A stretch of DNA of 64,000 nucleotides, taken from Rhodoglobus sp. (GTDB taxonomy: Bacteria > Actinomycetota > Actinomycetes > Actinomycetales > Microbacteriaceae). Both the position numbers and the translations under genes were made by a program. Within the stretch, counting starts at the first letter, position 1, and each line of letters starts with the position of its first letter. Below are positions 44,283-52,615 of this stretch, piece by piece. The notes below the pieces were generated by a model. The model was not told where the DNA came from, searched no databases, and saw only the letters and a list, made by a program, of their open reading frames with translations. The DNA lies in contig JAODLY010000037.1 in assembly GCA_025464445.1 (NCBI GenBank), positions 50,804-114,803 on the forward strand. The letters run 5' to 3'.

Positions 44283-45158
44283 ATGCGCTTCGGATTCCAC
44301 TTCCTCGACTTCACCATCCCCGGCGAGCCGGCCACCCTCGCCCCGACGATCGCCGCGACGGCGAAGGCCGCGGAGGGCATCGGCGCCTCATGGTTCACGG
44401 TCATGGACCACTGGTTGCAGATGGACGGATTCCACACCGCCGTCGACCCGATGCTCGAGGGGTACACGACGCTCGGCTTCGTCGCGGGGCAGACCAGCAC
44501 CATCAAGCTCGGCACGGTCGTGACCGGGGTGACCTATCGGCATCCCGGGCTGCTTGTGAAGACGGCGACGACTCTCGACGTGCTGTCGGAGGGCAGGGCG
44601 TTCCTCGGGATCGGTGCAGCCTGGTACGAGCGTGAGCACCTCGCCCTCGGTGTGCCGTTCCCGCCGCTCAAGGAACGGTTCGAGCGCCTCGAGGAAGCCC
44701 TGCAGATCGCCCACCAGATGTGGAGCGACAACGACGGGCCTTACGAGGGCACGCACTACCAGCTGGCCGAGACCATCTGCCGGCCGCGGCCGATCCAGCA
44801 GCCGCACCCGCCGATAGTCATCGGCGGCAGCGGGGAACGGAAGACGCTGCGGCTTGTCGCGCAATATGCGGATGCCTGCAACATCCTCGCCCCCGACGCC
44901 GCGACTGTCGCGCACAAGCTCGAGGTGCTGAGGCAGCACTGCGAGGATGTCGGGCGCGACTACGACGAGATCGAGATCACCGTGCAGGGCTATCCGGGCA
45001 ATCCCGTTGCTGATCCCGACGCCTTCCTGGGCTTCGCCGAGGAGCTCGGCGCTCTCGGCGTCGACCACGTCCACCTGCGGGCAGTCGCGCCCGACCCCCA
45101 GGGCTTCGTCGAGGAGTTCGGCGCGAAAGTCGCACCGCGCCTCAAGGACATCGGCTGA
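44283..45158 (+). CDS. LLM-class F420-dependent oxidoreductase
   Basis: A 291-residue TIM-barrel flavin/deazaflavin enzyme of the luciferase-like family. MRFGFHFLDFTIPGEP, ATIAATAKAAEGIGASWFTVM, GTVVTGVTYRHPGLLVKTATTLDVLSEGRAFLGIGAAWYEREH and PHPPIVIGGSGERKTLRLVAQYADACN are typical of F420-dependent subfamily members of actinobacteria. ATG 44283 is used in preference to GTG 44268. It is 24 bases after the mycofactocin-type SDR, so a shared redox pathway is plausible. F420 use is inferred from subfamily; FMN is the alternative. Confidence 0.85.
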   Translation: MRFGFHFLDFTIPGEPATLAPTIAATAKAAEGIGASWFTVMDHWLQMDGFHTAVDPMLEGYTTLGFVAGQTSTIKLGTVVTGVTYRHPGLLVKTATTLDVLSEGRAFLGIGAAWYEREHLALGVPFPPLKERFERLEEALQIAHQMWSDNDGPYEGTHYQLAETICRPRPIQQPHPPIVIGGSGERKTLRLVAQYADACNILAPDAATVAHKLEVLRQHCEDVGRDYDEIEITVQGYPGNPVADPDAFLGFAEELGALGVDHVHLRAVAPDPQGFVEEFGAKVAPRLKDIG

Positions 45159-45222
45159 TTGCCTGCCGACAACTGGCAGGACCTGTACGGCGCGTGTCAT
45201 CCTGCCGCGCCATGATTGACAC

Positions 45223-46497
45223 GTGACCACCGCCCCGATCAGTGCCCGCCGCATCCACCCCGCCTGGATCGTCGCCATCGTGGCGTTTCTCGCGCTCGTC
45301 GGGGCAGCGGGGTTCCGGGCAGCCCCGAGCGTGCTCATGCTCCCGCTCGAAGACGAGTTCGGCTGGTCGCGCACCCAGCTCTCGCTCGCTGTCACGGTGA
45401 ACCTGCTGCTCTACGGGCTCATGGCGCCGTTCGCTGCGGCGCTCATGGCACGCTTCGGCCTGCGCAAGGTGACATCTGTCGCGCTGTTGCTCGTGGCATC
45501 CGGCGCCGCACTCTCGACGTTCGCGACAGAGCCATGGATGCTCGTGCTCACCTGGGGCGTGCTCATCGGTCTCGGCACCGGGTCGATGGCCCTCGTGTTC
45601 GCGGCGACCGTCGCCGACCACTGGTTCCACAGGCGCAGGGGGCTCGTCGTCGGCATCCTCACCGCGGGCAGCGCGACCGGGCAGCTTGTATTCCTGCCGT
45701 TTATCGCCGTGCTCGTGACCGACCAGGGCTGGCGCCAGGCCTCGCTGCTCGTGGCTGGGGGCGCGCTGCTCGTCGTGCCGCTCGTGCTCATCTTCCTGCG
45801 CAATCACCCCGTCGACATCGGGATGACGCCGTACGGCGCCGCCGCCGACTACGTCTACGACCCACCGGCTCGCGGCAACGCCGTCAAGCTCGCGCTGTCG
45901 ACGCTGCGTCGCGCCACCAAGGTGCGCACTTTCTGGGCGCTCGTCGCGGGATTCGCCATCTGCGGGGCGACAACGAACGGACTCATCGGCACGCACTTCA
46001 TCCCGAGCGCGCACGACCACGGCCTGCCGGAGACGACGGCCGCCGGGCTGCTCGCCATCGTCGGGATCTTCGACATCATCGGCACCGTCGCCTCCGGCTG
46101 GCTGACCGACCGCGTCAACCCGCGCATCCTGCTCGCGGTCTACTACGCCGGCCGCGGCCTCGGCCTGCTCGTGCTGCCGTTCCTGCTCTCGGCTACCGTG
46201 CAGCCGCCGCTGTTCATCTTCGTGGTGATCTACGGGCTCGACTGGGTTGCGACAGTCCCGCCGACTGTCGCACTGTGCCGGGAGATCTTCGGCAAAGACG
46301 GGCCGATTGTCTTCGGCTGGGTGTTCGCGTCGCACCAGATCGGTGCCGCCATCGCGGCGACGGTGGCTGGTGTCATCCGGGACCAGACCGGCCAGTACAC
46401 GGCTGCCTGGTTCGGCGCTGCCGGGCTATGCCTCGTCGCGGCTGTCGTGAGCGCGACGATCACCCGGCGCAAGGCGGTCGCCCTCGCCGGTCCCTGA
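45223..46497 (+). CDS. MFS transporter
   Basis: A 424-residue major-facilitator protein with twelve predicted helices. The loop between helices 2 and 3 has MARFGLRKVT, a variant of the MFS A-motif, and the symmetric loop of the second half reads GWLTDRVNPRILL. The pattern AAPSVLMLPLEDEFGWSRTQLSLAVTVNLL is typical of the monocarboxylate-type branch (OxlT/MCT-like). It starts at a GTG 64 bases after the F420-type gene. Substrate unknown; an organic acid is likely from the branch. Confidence 0.88.
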   Translation: MTTAPISARRIHPAWIVAIVAFLALVGAAGFRAAPSVLMLPLEDEFGWSRTQLSLAVTVNLLLYGLMAPFAAALMARFGLRKVTSVALLLVASGAALSTFATEPWMLVLTWGVLIGLGTGSMALVFAATVADHWFHRRRGLVVGILTAGSATGQLVFLPFIAVLVTDQGWRQASLLVAGGALLVVPLVLIFLRNHPVDIGMTPYGAAADYVYDPPARGNAVKLALSTLRRATKVRTFWALVAGFAICGATTNGLIGTHFIPSAHDHGLPETTAAGLLAIVGIFDIIGTVASGWLTDRVNPRILLAVYYAGRGLGLLVLPFLLSATVQPPLFIFVVIYGLDWVATVPPTVALCREIFGKDGPIVFGWVFASHQIGAAIAATVAGVIRDQTGQYTAAWFGAAGLCLVAAVVSATITRRKAVALAGP

Positions 46498-46521
46498 GCG
46501 GCACGCCGATAGTCTGCAGGC

Positions 46522-47352
46522 GTGGACATGCATTTGATGAACGCAGCCTGGATGCCGGCCGCCATCGCCTTCGCGGCCTGGCTCGTGACCTTCTCGCTCC
46601 AGCTGGCCGACCTGGGCACCGCGCGCTTCGACTCGCGGCGCCTGGCCAGGGGAGCGCGGACGGTAGTGCGCCTGCACCCGGTGGCCTGGGTGATCCCGGT
46701 CGCCGCCATCGCCATAGTCGGCGTGGGGTTCGGCCTCGACTTCGCGACGAGGCTGCTGGTCGCCGGCAGCACGGTCTTCTCGATAATCGTCGGACTGTCG
46801 CTTGTGGTCGGTGTCGTCGCCGCCTGGCTCGTGATCACTGTTGCCGTGACCAAGCCGGCCGCAGACAGCTACCGCGCGATTCGCGACGAACTGCTCGACC
46901 TGGCCGGCACCCGCGTGCAGCAGCAGCGGCTCGACTCGTTGCGCGCGCGGCTCGCCACCCTTGACACCGAAGGCGACATTTCACAGAAGCTCCCGCACCC
47001 GTCGTTCGGGGCCTCGATCGGCTGGGTGTTCCGTCGACCGCAGCGGATAGTACCGCCGGCGTTCGCTGTCGCGATGCTCGTGTTCGTCGCTATCGCCGCG
47101 TCCGAGGATCCGGCCGGCCGGTGGGCCGTCGCACTCGCCGCCGCTGCCGTCGTGCTCGGCTGCCTGCTCGCCGTGGCGGGGGCGCGGGCATCCCTCACCC
47201 TCGTCGCTGCCGTGCGGGAGGCACAGGTCGCGCATCGCGTCGACGTGGTGCACCTGCTCGCGGAGGCCGAGCGCTCGGCGAAGAAACCGGTGGCCGGCCT
47301 CGGCGACAGGGTCGCGCGGGCCCTGCAGATCCTGCGCGAACAGCAGGGTTGA
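46522..47352 (+). CDS. multi-helix membrane protein of unknown function
   Basis: A 276-residue protein with about five hydrophobic helices (near 10-27, 53-70, 77-105, 180-195 and 203-225) and two soluble helical stretches. The central region (AADSYRAIRDELLDLAGTRVQQQRLDSLRARLATLD) looks like a coiled coil on the cytoplasmic side, and the C-terminus is another amphipathic helix ending REQQG. Start GTG 46522, with ATG 46528 as an alternative. It is 24 bases after the MFS gene and 42 bases before the PrsW gene. No family recognised. Confidence 0.7.
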   Translation: MDMHLMNAAWMPAAIAFAAWLVTFSLQLADLGTARFDSRRLARGARTVVRLHPVAWVIPVAAIAIVGVGFGLDFATRLLVAGSTVFSIIVGLSLVVGVVAAWLVITVAVTKPAADSYRAIRDELLDLAGTRVQQQRLDSLRARLATLDTEGDISQKLPHPSFGASIGWVFRRPQRIVPPAFAVAMLVFVAIAASEDPAGRWAVALAAAAVVLGCLLAVAGARASLTLVAAVREAQVAHRVDVVHLLAEAERSAKKPVAGLGDRVARALQILREQQG

Positions 47353-47394
47353 TCGCCCTGCCGCGCCGACATCCCAGCCGCTAGGGTGTTGGGC

Positions 47395-48633
47395 ATGACG
47401 ACGCCCAACCCCACAGCGGGTACGCCGGATCTCACGGCTGCCGCCGGCATGGATGCTCCCGGCCCGATAGTCGCCCCTGCGGAAGTCGCGGCGCAGGCCA
47501 CGCAGTCGGCGCAGGCCGGCCTCACGACTACGCCCAGGCGCAGCAACACCGCGCGGGTGTTCGGAATCATCGGCGTCATCGTGCTCGCCATGGTCGCCGT
47601 CGGCGTTGTCGCCTACCTGATCTTCGGTCTCGGCCCGGATGCGTTCGCCCTCGGCGGCGTCATGGCCCTCGTGCCGCTGGCCATCGTGTTCTTCGGGGTG
47701 CGCTGGATCGATCGCTGGGAGCCCGAGCCCAAGCTCGCCGTGCTGTTCGCGTTCCTCTGGGGTGCGGTGGCCGCCGTTGTCATCGCGCTTCTCGTCGACT
47801 ACAGGGTCAGCAACTGGGTGAACTCGGCGAGCGGCCCAGGCACCGACGCGTACGACTTCTGGGGCGCGACAGTCCAGGCCCCGATCGTGGAGGAGGGCGC
47901 GAAGGGCCTCGGCGTGCTGATCATCTTCCTGGTTGCGCGCAGGTATTTCGACGGGCCCATCGACGGCATCGTGTACGCCGCGTGGGTGGCGGGCGGCTTC
48001 GCGTTCACGGAGAACATCACCTATTTCGGCGGCCAGCTGCTCGACTCTGGCGGATTCAACGGCGACGTCGGCCAGATATTCATCATCCGCGGCATCATGT
48101 CGCCCTTCGCCCACGTCATGTTCACGACCTGCACGGGTCTCGCGATCGGCATCGCCGCCCGGCGCGGGTACGGGATACTCGGCGGAATCGGCTTCTTCCT
48201 CATCGGGCTCATCCCGGCGATGCTGCTTCACGCCCTGTGGAACGGCGCCCTCTATGTCGTCTACGACTTCTTCGGCTACTACGCGGTAGTGCAGTTGCCG
48301 CTGTTCCTCATCGCCGTGGGCATCGTCATCTTCCTGCGGCGCCAGGAGGCCAAACTCACATTCACCAGGCTCACCGAATACGCGAATGCCGGCTGGTTCA
48401 AACCGGACGAGGTGCCGGCGCTGGCCACCGGCCACGGCCGCAGGCAGGCAATCGCCTGGGCGCGCCGCAACGGCAAGACGAAGGCAATGCGCCGCTACAT
48501 CCGGGATGCCACGAGTCTCGCGTTCGCCCGCCAGCGCATCATCTCCGGGCGCGACAAACTCGGGGCCCAGGCCGACGAGGCAGCGTTGCTCGGTGCCATC
48601 GTGGAATCGCGGAAGAACCTCGTCGGCGCCTGA
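47395..48633 (+). CDS. PrsW-family intramembrane metalloprotease
   Basis: A 412-residue membrane protease of the PrsW/CPBP superfamily. The conserved motifs are all present: EExxK at Glu166-Glu167-Gly-Ala-Lys170, GFAFTEN with Glu206, PFAH with His240 and LLHALWN with His279. The first 50 residues are a soluble Pro/Ala/Thr-rich tail, and the C-terminal 100 residues are soluble with WARRNGKTKAMRRYIRDATS. B. subtilis PrsW cleaves the anti-sigma factor RsiW; no sigma/anti-sigma pair is adjacent here, so the target is unknown. ATG 47395 is preferred to TTG 47386. Confidence 0.9.
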   Translation: MTTPNPTAGTPDLTAAAGMDAPGPIVAPAEVAAQATQSAQAGLTTTPRRSNTARVFGIIGVIVLAMVAVGVVAYLIFGLGPDAFALGGVMALVPLAIVFFGVRWIDRWEPEPKLAVLFAFLWGAVAAVVIALLVDYRVSNWVNSASGPGTDAYDFWGATVQAPIVEEGAKGLGVLIIFLVARRYFDGPIDGIVYAAWVAGGFAFTENITYFGGQLLDSGGFNGDVGQIFIIRGIMSPFAHVMFTTCTGLAIGIAARRGYGILGGIGFFLIGLIPAMLLHALWNGALYVVYDFFGYYAVVQLPLFLIAVGIVIFLRRQEAKLTFTRLTEYANAGWFKPDEVPALATGHGRRQAIAWARRNGKTKAMRRYIRDATSLAFARQRIISGRDKLGAQADEAALLGAIVESRKNLVGA

Positions 48634-48638
48634 CCGCC

Positions 48639-49976
48639 TCAGCGGGTCGGGTTGCGGGCGTCGTAGTCCCTGAAGCCGCGCTGCACCCGCAGCAGCACGG
48701 CGATGAGCACGATGATGAGCGCCCCGCCCAACAGCGGGGGGAACCACAGGCTCGTGAGCGCGGCCAGGCCACCCATGAACAGCTCGCCGAGGCGCGGTCC
48801 ACCCGTCACCACCACGGTGAAGACACCCTGGAGGCGCCCGCGCATGTCATCGGGCGCTGCCGACTGCAGCATCGTCATCCTGAAGATCGAGCTCACGTTG
48901 TCGGCGGCTCCCATGCCTGCCGACATGATCGCCGCGATAGCCAGGGCACCGAGGTTCGCGTCGCCGAATGCGCTGCCCACCTTGCCGAATGCGCCGGTGG
49001 ACAGCACGGCGAAGACAGCACCGAGGGCCACCACGAAGGCGCCGTAGACGGTGATCGACAATCCGATGGCGACACCGTGGCGCCGGATGCCGCCGAGCCT
49101 CCCCGAGAACACGCTGGACAGCAGCACGCCGACAGCCCCGCTGGCCACAAGCACGCCCACGGTCACGGCGCCGCCGCCGATCACCAGCGCGCCCACGGCG
49201 GGAAAGAGAACCTGGGGCCGACCGAAGGTCATCGCGATTATGTCCACGATGAACGACATGCGGATGTTGGGCGCGGTCCGCAGAAACTCCAGGCCGCCCT
49301 TCAGCGAGGCCCAGCCCGGCTTCGTCGTCTCCCCGGTGGGATTCAGCGGCGGCAGGGACACGATCCCGAGGAATCCGAACAGGAAGAGCACGACGTCGAC
49401 CGTGTATGCCCAGCCGAAGCCGGTGGCAGCGACGAGCACGCCGGCCAGCGCGGGCCCGAGGGTGAGTGCGACCCCGAAGCTGATGCCGCCCAGGGCGGAA
49501 GCCGCCGGCAGGAGCCGTTCTGGTACGAGCCGCGGGATGATCGCGAACCGCGTGGTCGACGAGGTGGACGCTGTGACGGCGCCGACGACAGCGAGCAGGT
49601 ACAGCGGCCAGACCACGTCGATGTGCAGCCAGGCCAGCACGGCGAGTGCGACGCTTGCCGCCCACGACACCGCCGAGGAGACGATGAGCACCGTGCGCCG
49701 GTTGAAGTAGTCGTTGAGCAGGCCGGCGTAGATGCCGAAGACGATCATCGGCATGAGGGCGAAACCGGAGACGAGGGCTACGGCGAACGTCGAATGGGTG
49801 ATGTCGTAGACCTGCAGTGCGATGGCGACGAGCGTGAACTGTGCGCCGATGTTCGAGATCGCCGTCCCGGTCCACAGCCGCGCGAAGGCAGGGCTCTCGC
49901 GCAGGGGAGCGAGATCGAGGAAATGGCTGCGTCGTGGCCCCGAGGGGATGACCGGAGTGTCGACCGGGTCGGTCAC
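48639..49976 (-). CDS. MFS transporter, enterobactin-exporter-like (MFS_3) type
   Basis: A 445-residue transporter with about twelve helices. The N-terminus FLDLAPLRESPAFARLWTGTAISNIGAQFTLVAIALQVY is typical of the MFS_3 drug/siderophore exporter branch, and GLLNDYFNRRTVLI is its A-motif. A late conserved block is APDDMRGRLQGVFTVVVTGGPRLGELFMGG. GTG 49976 is chosen; a TTG at 50030 gives a longer form. It is convergent with PrsW (5 bases apart) and divergent from the HelD gene across the long inverted repeat at 50025-50088. Antibiotic or siderophore export is possible. Confidence 0.85.
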   Translation of the reverse strand: MTDPVDTPVIPSGPRRSHFLDLAPLRESPAFARLWTGTAISNIGAQFTLVAIALQVYDITHSTFAVALVSGFALMPMIVFGIYAGLLNDYFNRRTVLIVSSAVSWAASVALAVLAWLHIDVVWPLYLLAVVGAVTASTSSTTRFAIIPRLVPERLLPAASALGGISFGVALTLGPALAGVLVAATGFGWAYTVDVVLFLFGFLGIVSLPPLNPTGETTKPGWASLKGGLEFLRTAPNIRMSFIVDIIAMTFGRPQVLFPAVGALVIGGGAVTVGVLVASGAVGVLLSSVFSGRLGGIRRHGVAIGLSITVYGAFVVALGAVFAVLSTGAFGKVGSAFGDANLGALAIAAIMSAGMGAADNVSSIFRMTMLQSAAPDDMRGRLQGVFTVVVTGGPRLGELFMGGLAALTSLWFPPLLGGALIIVLIAVLLRVQRGFRDYDARNPTR

Positions 49977-50024
49977 TGTGTGGCGAGGGGATGGTCGATG
50001 GCGCTGGGCACCGAACAATCCTAC

Positions 50025-50088
50025 GGACAAGACTCATCGCCCAGCGGTGCGGCAATGCCTGCGACTCAGTCTGGGCGATGAGTTGTCC
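50025..50088. promoter_or_regulatory. long inverted repeat between the MFS and HelD genes
   Basis: The arm GGACAAGACTCATCGCCCAG (50025-50044) pairs with CTGGGCGATGAGTTGTCC (50071-50088). All 18 bases of the right arm pair, with only a two-base bulge in the left arm. The 26-base centre has a smaller imperfect repeat (GCGGCAATGCCTGC). The element lies in the 203-base divergent gap, about 57 bases upstream of a TAGACT (50145-50150) that may be the HelD -10 box. Spaced inverted repeats of 12-18 bases suggest a regulator site controlling both genes; an RNA hairpin is the alternative. Confidence 0.55.
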
Positions 50089-50179
50089 TGCACCAAGGGT
50101 GGCACCGCGACATCACTCGCGCAAGACCCCACCGCACTGTCACGTAGACTAGACCGCCGGAAAACGAGGGGTGTTGAGC

Positions 50180-52411
50180 ATGTCGTCGAGTGAGTTGTCG
50201 CGCGAGCGCGAATACGTCGGCACCCTTTATGCCCGCCTCGACGCGCTGCGGGATGAGGCCCAGTTGCAGCTCGAAGCGGTACGCCGCAGCAATCCGGGTG
50301 GCACCCACCAGAACCGTTCGGAGCGCGACTCGTTCGCCCGCATCTACGAGGACAGGGTCAGCCAATTGCGCCAGATCGACGAGCGCCTCGCGTTCGGCCG
50401 GCTGGAGTTTCTTCCGGACGGCGATGACCCTGCCTACCGCTACATCGGCCGCATCGGCCTGCGCGACGACGACCAGCAGCCGATGCTGCTCGACTGGCGG
50501 GTGCCGCAGGCGCGGGCCTTCTACCAGGCGACGGCGGCGACCCCGCTCGGCGCCAGGGCGCGCAGGCACCTGCAGAGCCAGGGCCGTGACATCGTGCGCA
50601 TCGACGACGAGATCTTCGACCGCGAGCTGCTCGACGGCGACGTCTCCGGGCTGCAGGGGGAGGCGGCGCTGCTCAGCGCGCTGACCGCCCAGCGCACCGG
50701 CCGCATGAGCGACATCGTCGCGACCATCCAGGCCGAACAGGATGCCATCATCCGCTCGGAGCTGCGCGGGGTGCTCGTGGTGCAGGGCGGTCCTGGCACA
50801 GGCAAGACCGCGGTGGCGCTGCATCGGGCCGCGTACCTGCTGTATTCGCACCGGGAACGGCTCGCGTCATCCGGTGTGCTCATCGTGGGGCCGTCGCGCA
50901 GCTTCCTGCAGTACATCGAGGCGGTGCTGCCCTCCCTGGGCGAGACCGGCGTCGTGCTCTCGAGCGTCGGGCAGCTGTTCCCCGGCGTCGACACCTCCCT
51001 CGACGACGCAGCGGATGTCGCCGCGCTCAAGGGTTCGCTCGAGATGGCGCAACTCATCGCCAGGGCCGTGCGCTCGCGCCAGGTCGTGCCCACTCAGTCC
51101 CAGGTGCTCGACGTCAACGGGGAGTACCTGACGGTGGAGCCCCAGCTCATCCAGTCGGCGATGCAGCGGGCCTGGGAGACGAAGAAACCCCACAACGTCG
51201 CGCGCGTGACATTCAACAAGACGGCCCTGAACTCCCTCGCGCGCCAACTCGCGGAGCAACTGCGCAGCCACGGCAACACGATCGAGGACTCCGACCAGGC
51301 CTGGCTGCGCGAAGACCTGCGCACATCCGAGGATGTGAAGGTCGCCCTCAACACCGCCTGGCTGCCGCTCACGCCGCAGAAGCTGCTGCAGGATCTCTAC
51401 GCCCGACCGCAGTGGCTCGCCTCCCTGACCCCGGGCTGGACGCCCGCCCAGCGCGCCCTCCTCGCCCGCGAACGCACGGCGGGATTCACTGTGAGTGACG
51501 TGCCGCTGCTCGACGAGGCTGCAGAGCTGCTCGGTGAAGCCGATGTCGTAAGCGATGCGGAGAAGCGCGAGGCGAAGCAACAGCGCAAGCGTGACATCGA
51601 GAACGCCGAACAGGCGATCAGGAACATGGACGTGAAGGGACTCGTCGACGCGAAGACCCTCGCCGACGGGTTCGAGCAGGCTGTCGAACGCGGCACGACA
51701 GCCGAACTCGCCGCCGCCGACCGCACCTGGGCGTACGGCCACGTCGTTGTCGACGAGGCGCAGGAGCTCTCCCCGATGCAGTGGAGACTCCTGATGCGGC
51801 GTAACCCGCTCAAGTCGTTCACGATCGTGGGCGACATCGCGCAGGCATCCGCCGCAGCGGGGGCGACGAGCTGGGCCGGCGCCCTCGAACCGCACGTAGG
51901 CGAGTGGCGGCTCGAAGAACTCACAGTCAACTACCGCACTCCTGCGCAAATCAGCGACATCGCGGAGTCGATGGCCATCGCCCACGGCGTCAACATCACC
52001 CGGTCGCGTGCCGTGCGCGAAAGCGAATGGCCCGTGGATGTCGTGCGCACCGCATCCCTGGCATCATCGGTCGTCGAGACGGTCGCGCGCGATCGCGGCA
52101 TCGACGCCGGCACGATCGCCGTCATCGCGAGCGAATCCCTGCTGCCCACTGTCTACCCAGCACTCGCCGCGCAGTTCGGCGCCGAGGCGGGCAGGGGAGC
52201 CGTCGGGCTCGCCCGTGCGATAGCCGTGCTGACCCCGCAGGAGGCGAAGGGCCTCGAGTTCGACACCGTCGTCGTCGTCGAACCGCAGCGCATCGTCGAC
52301 GAGATCGCCCGCGGCGCCGCAGCGCTGTATGTCGCAATGACGAGGCCGACGCAGCGCCTGCACCTGGTCACCACCGGCGCCCTGCCCGACGGTATCGAGC
52401 ACCCGCGGTAG
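50180..52411 (+). CDS. HelD-type UvrD-like ATPase, RNA polymerase recycling factor
   Basis: A 743-residue superfamily 1 ATPase. The N-terminal coiled coil (REREYVGTLYARLDALRDEAQLQLEA and SQLRQIDERLAFG) is the arm by which HelD enters the RNA polymerase secondary channel. Walker A GGPGTGKT is at 203-210, and Walker B VVDEAQELSP near 528. The C-terminal 1A/2A motif QEAKGLEFDTVVVVEP is present. HelD removes stalled polymerase from DNA; actinobacterial HelR members also give rifamycin tolerance. ATG 50180, with AGGGG upstream, is preferred to GTG 50171. It is divergent from an efflux-type MFS gene. Confidence 0.9.
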   Translation: MSSSELSREREYVGTLYARLDALRDEAQLQLEAVRRSNPGGTHQNRSERDSFARIYEDRVSQLRQIDERLAFGRLEFLPDGDDPAYRYIGRIGLRDDDQQPMLLDWRVPQARAFYQATAATPLGARARRHLQSQGRDIVRIDDEIFDRELLDGDVSGLQGEAALLSALTAQRTGRMSDIVATIQAEQDAIIRSELRGVLVVQGGPGTGKTAVALHRAAYLLYSHRERLASSGVLIVGPSRSFLQYIEAVLPSLGETGVVLSSVGQLFPGVDTSLDDAADVAALKGSLEMAQLIARAVRSRQVVPTQSQVLDVNGEYLTVEPQLIQSAMQRAWETKKPHNVARVTFNKTALNSLARQLAEQLRSHGNTIEDSDQAWLREDLRTSEDVKVALNTAWLPLTPQKLLQDLYARPQWLASLTPGWTPAQRALLARERTAGFTVSDVPLLDEAAELLGEADVVSDAEKREAKQQRKRDIENAEQAIRNMDVKGLVDAKTLADGFEQAVERGTTAELAAADRTWAYGHVVVDEAQELSPMQWRLLMRRNPLKSFTIVGDIAQASAAAGATSWAGALEPHVGEWRLEELTVNYRTPAQISDIAESMAIAHGVNITRSRAVRESEWPVDVVRTASLASSVVETVARDRGIDAGTIAVIASESLLPTVYPALAAQFGAEAGRGAVGLARAIAVLTPQEAKGLEFDTVVVVEPQRIVDEIARGAAALYVAMTRPTQRLHLVTTGALPDGIEHPR

Positions 52412-52517
52412 CGTCCCCCGCGTGGGGCATCCCACTACTGGGGGTTTGCGGCGGCCCCACGGGTTTGTCATCCTTTACCTACGAACAACACCTCGGGGGA
52501 GGAAAGTTCGGATCGGA

Positions 52518-52565
52518 TGCGTCTGACGCAGCGAGAAGGGCCGGAGGCGGGGGTGTCTCCGGCCC
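52518..52565 (+). other. two hairpins upstream of the degenerate NERD gene
   Basis: Within the 204-base gap after HelD, TGCGTC-T-GACGCA (52518-52530) and GGGCCGGAG / CTCCGGCCC (52538-52546 and 52557-52565) form two adjacent potential hairpins, the second with a 10-base loop. The T-run after the second is poor (CCTCCTTGCTT), so it is a weak terminator at best. It could end the HelD transcript, or act as a leader structure for the next gene, 51 bases downstream. Confidence 0.35.
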
Positions 52566-52615
52566 CTCCTTGCTTAACGGGCGGCCGGGGACTGCAGCAG
52601 CAATGGGGGTGAAGG

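Noticed and set aside
45216..50081. Several open frames of 400-700 codons overlapping the MFS, PrsW and MFS_3 genes in other frames or on the other strand
   Set aside because: All are Arg-rich or His-rich shadows of genes with clear transmembrane and catalytic motifs.
52490..52570. RNase P RNA, because of GGGGGAGGAAAGTTCGG
   Set aside because: The match covers only a few bases, the gap is too short for the roughly 400-base RNA, and the other conserved elements are missing.
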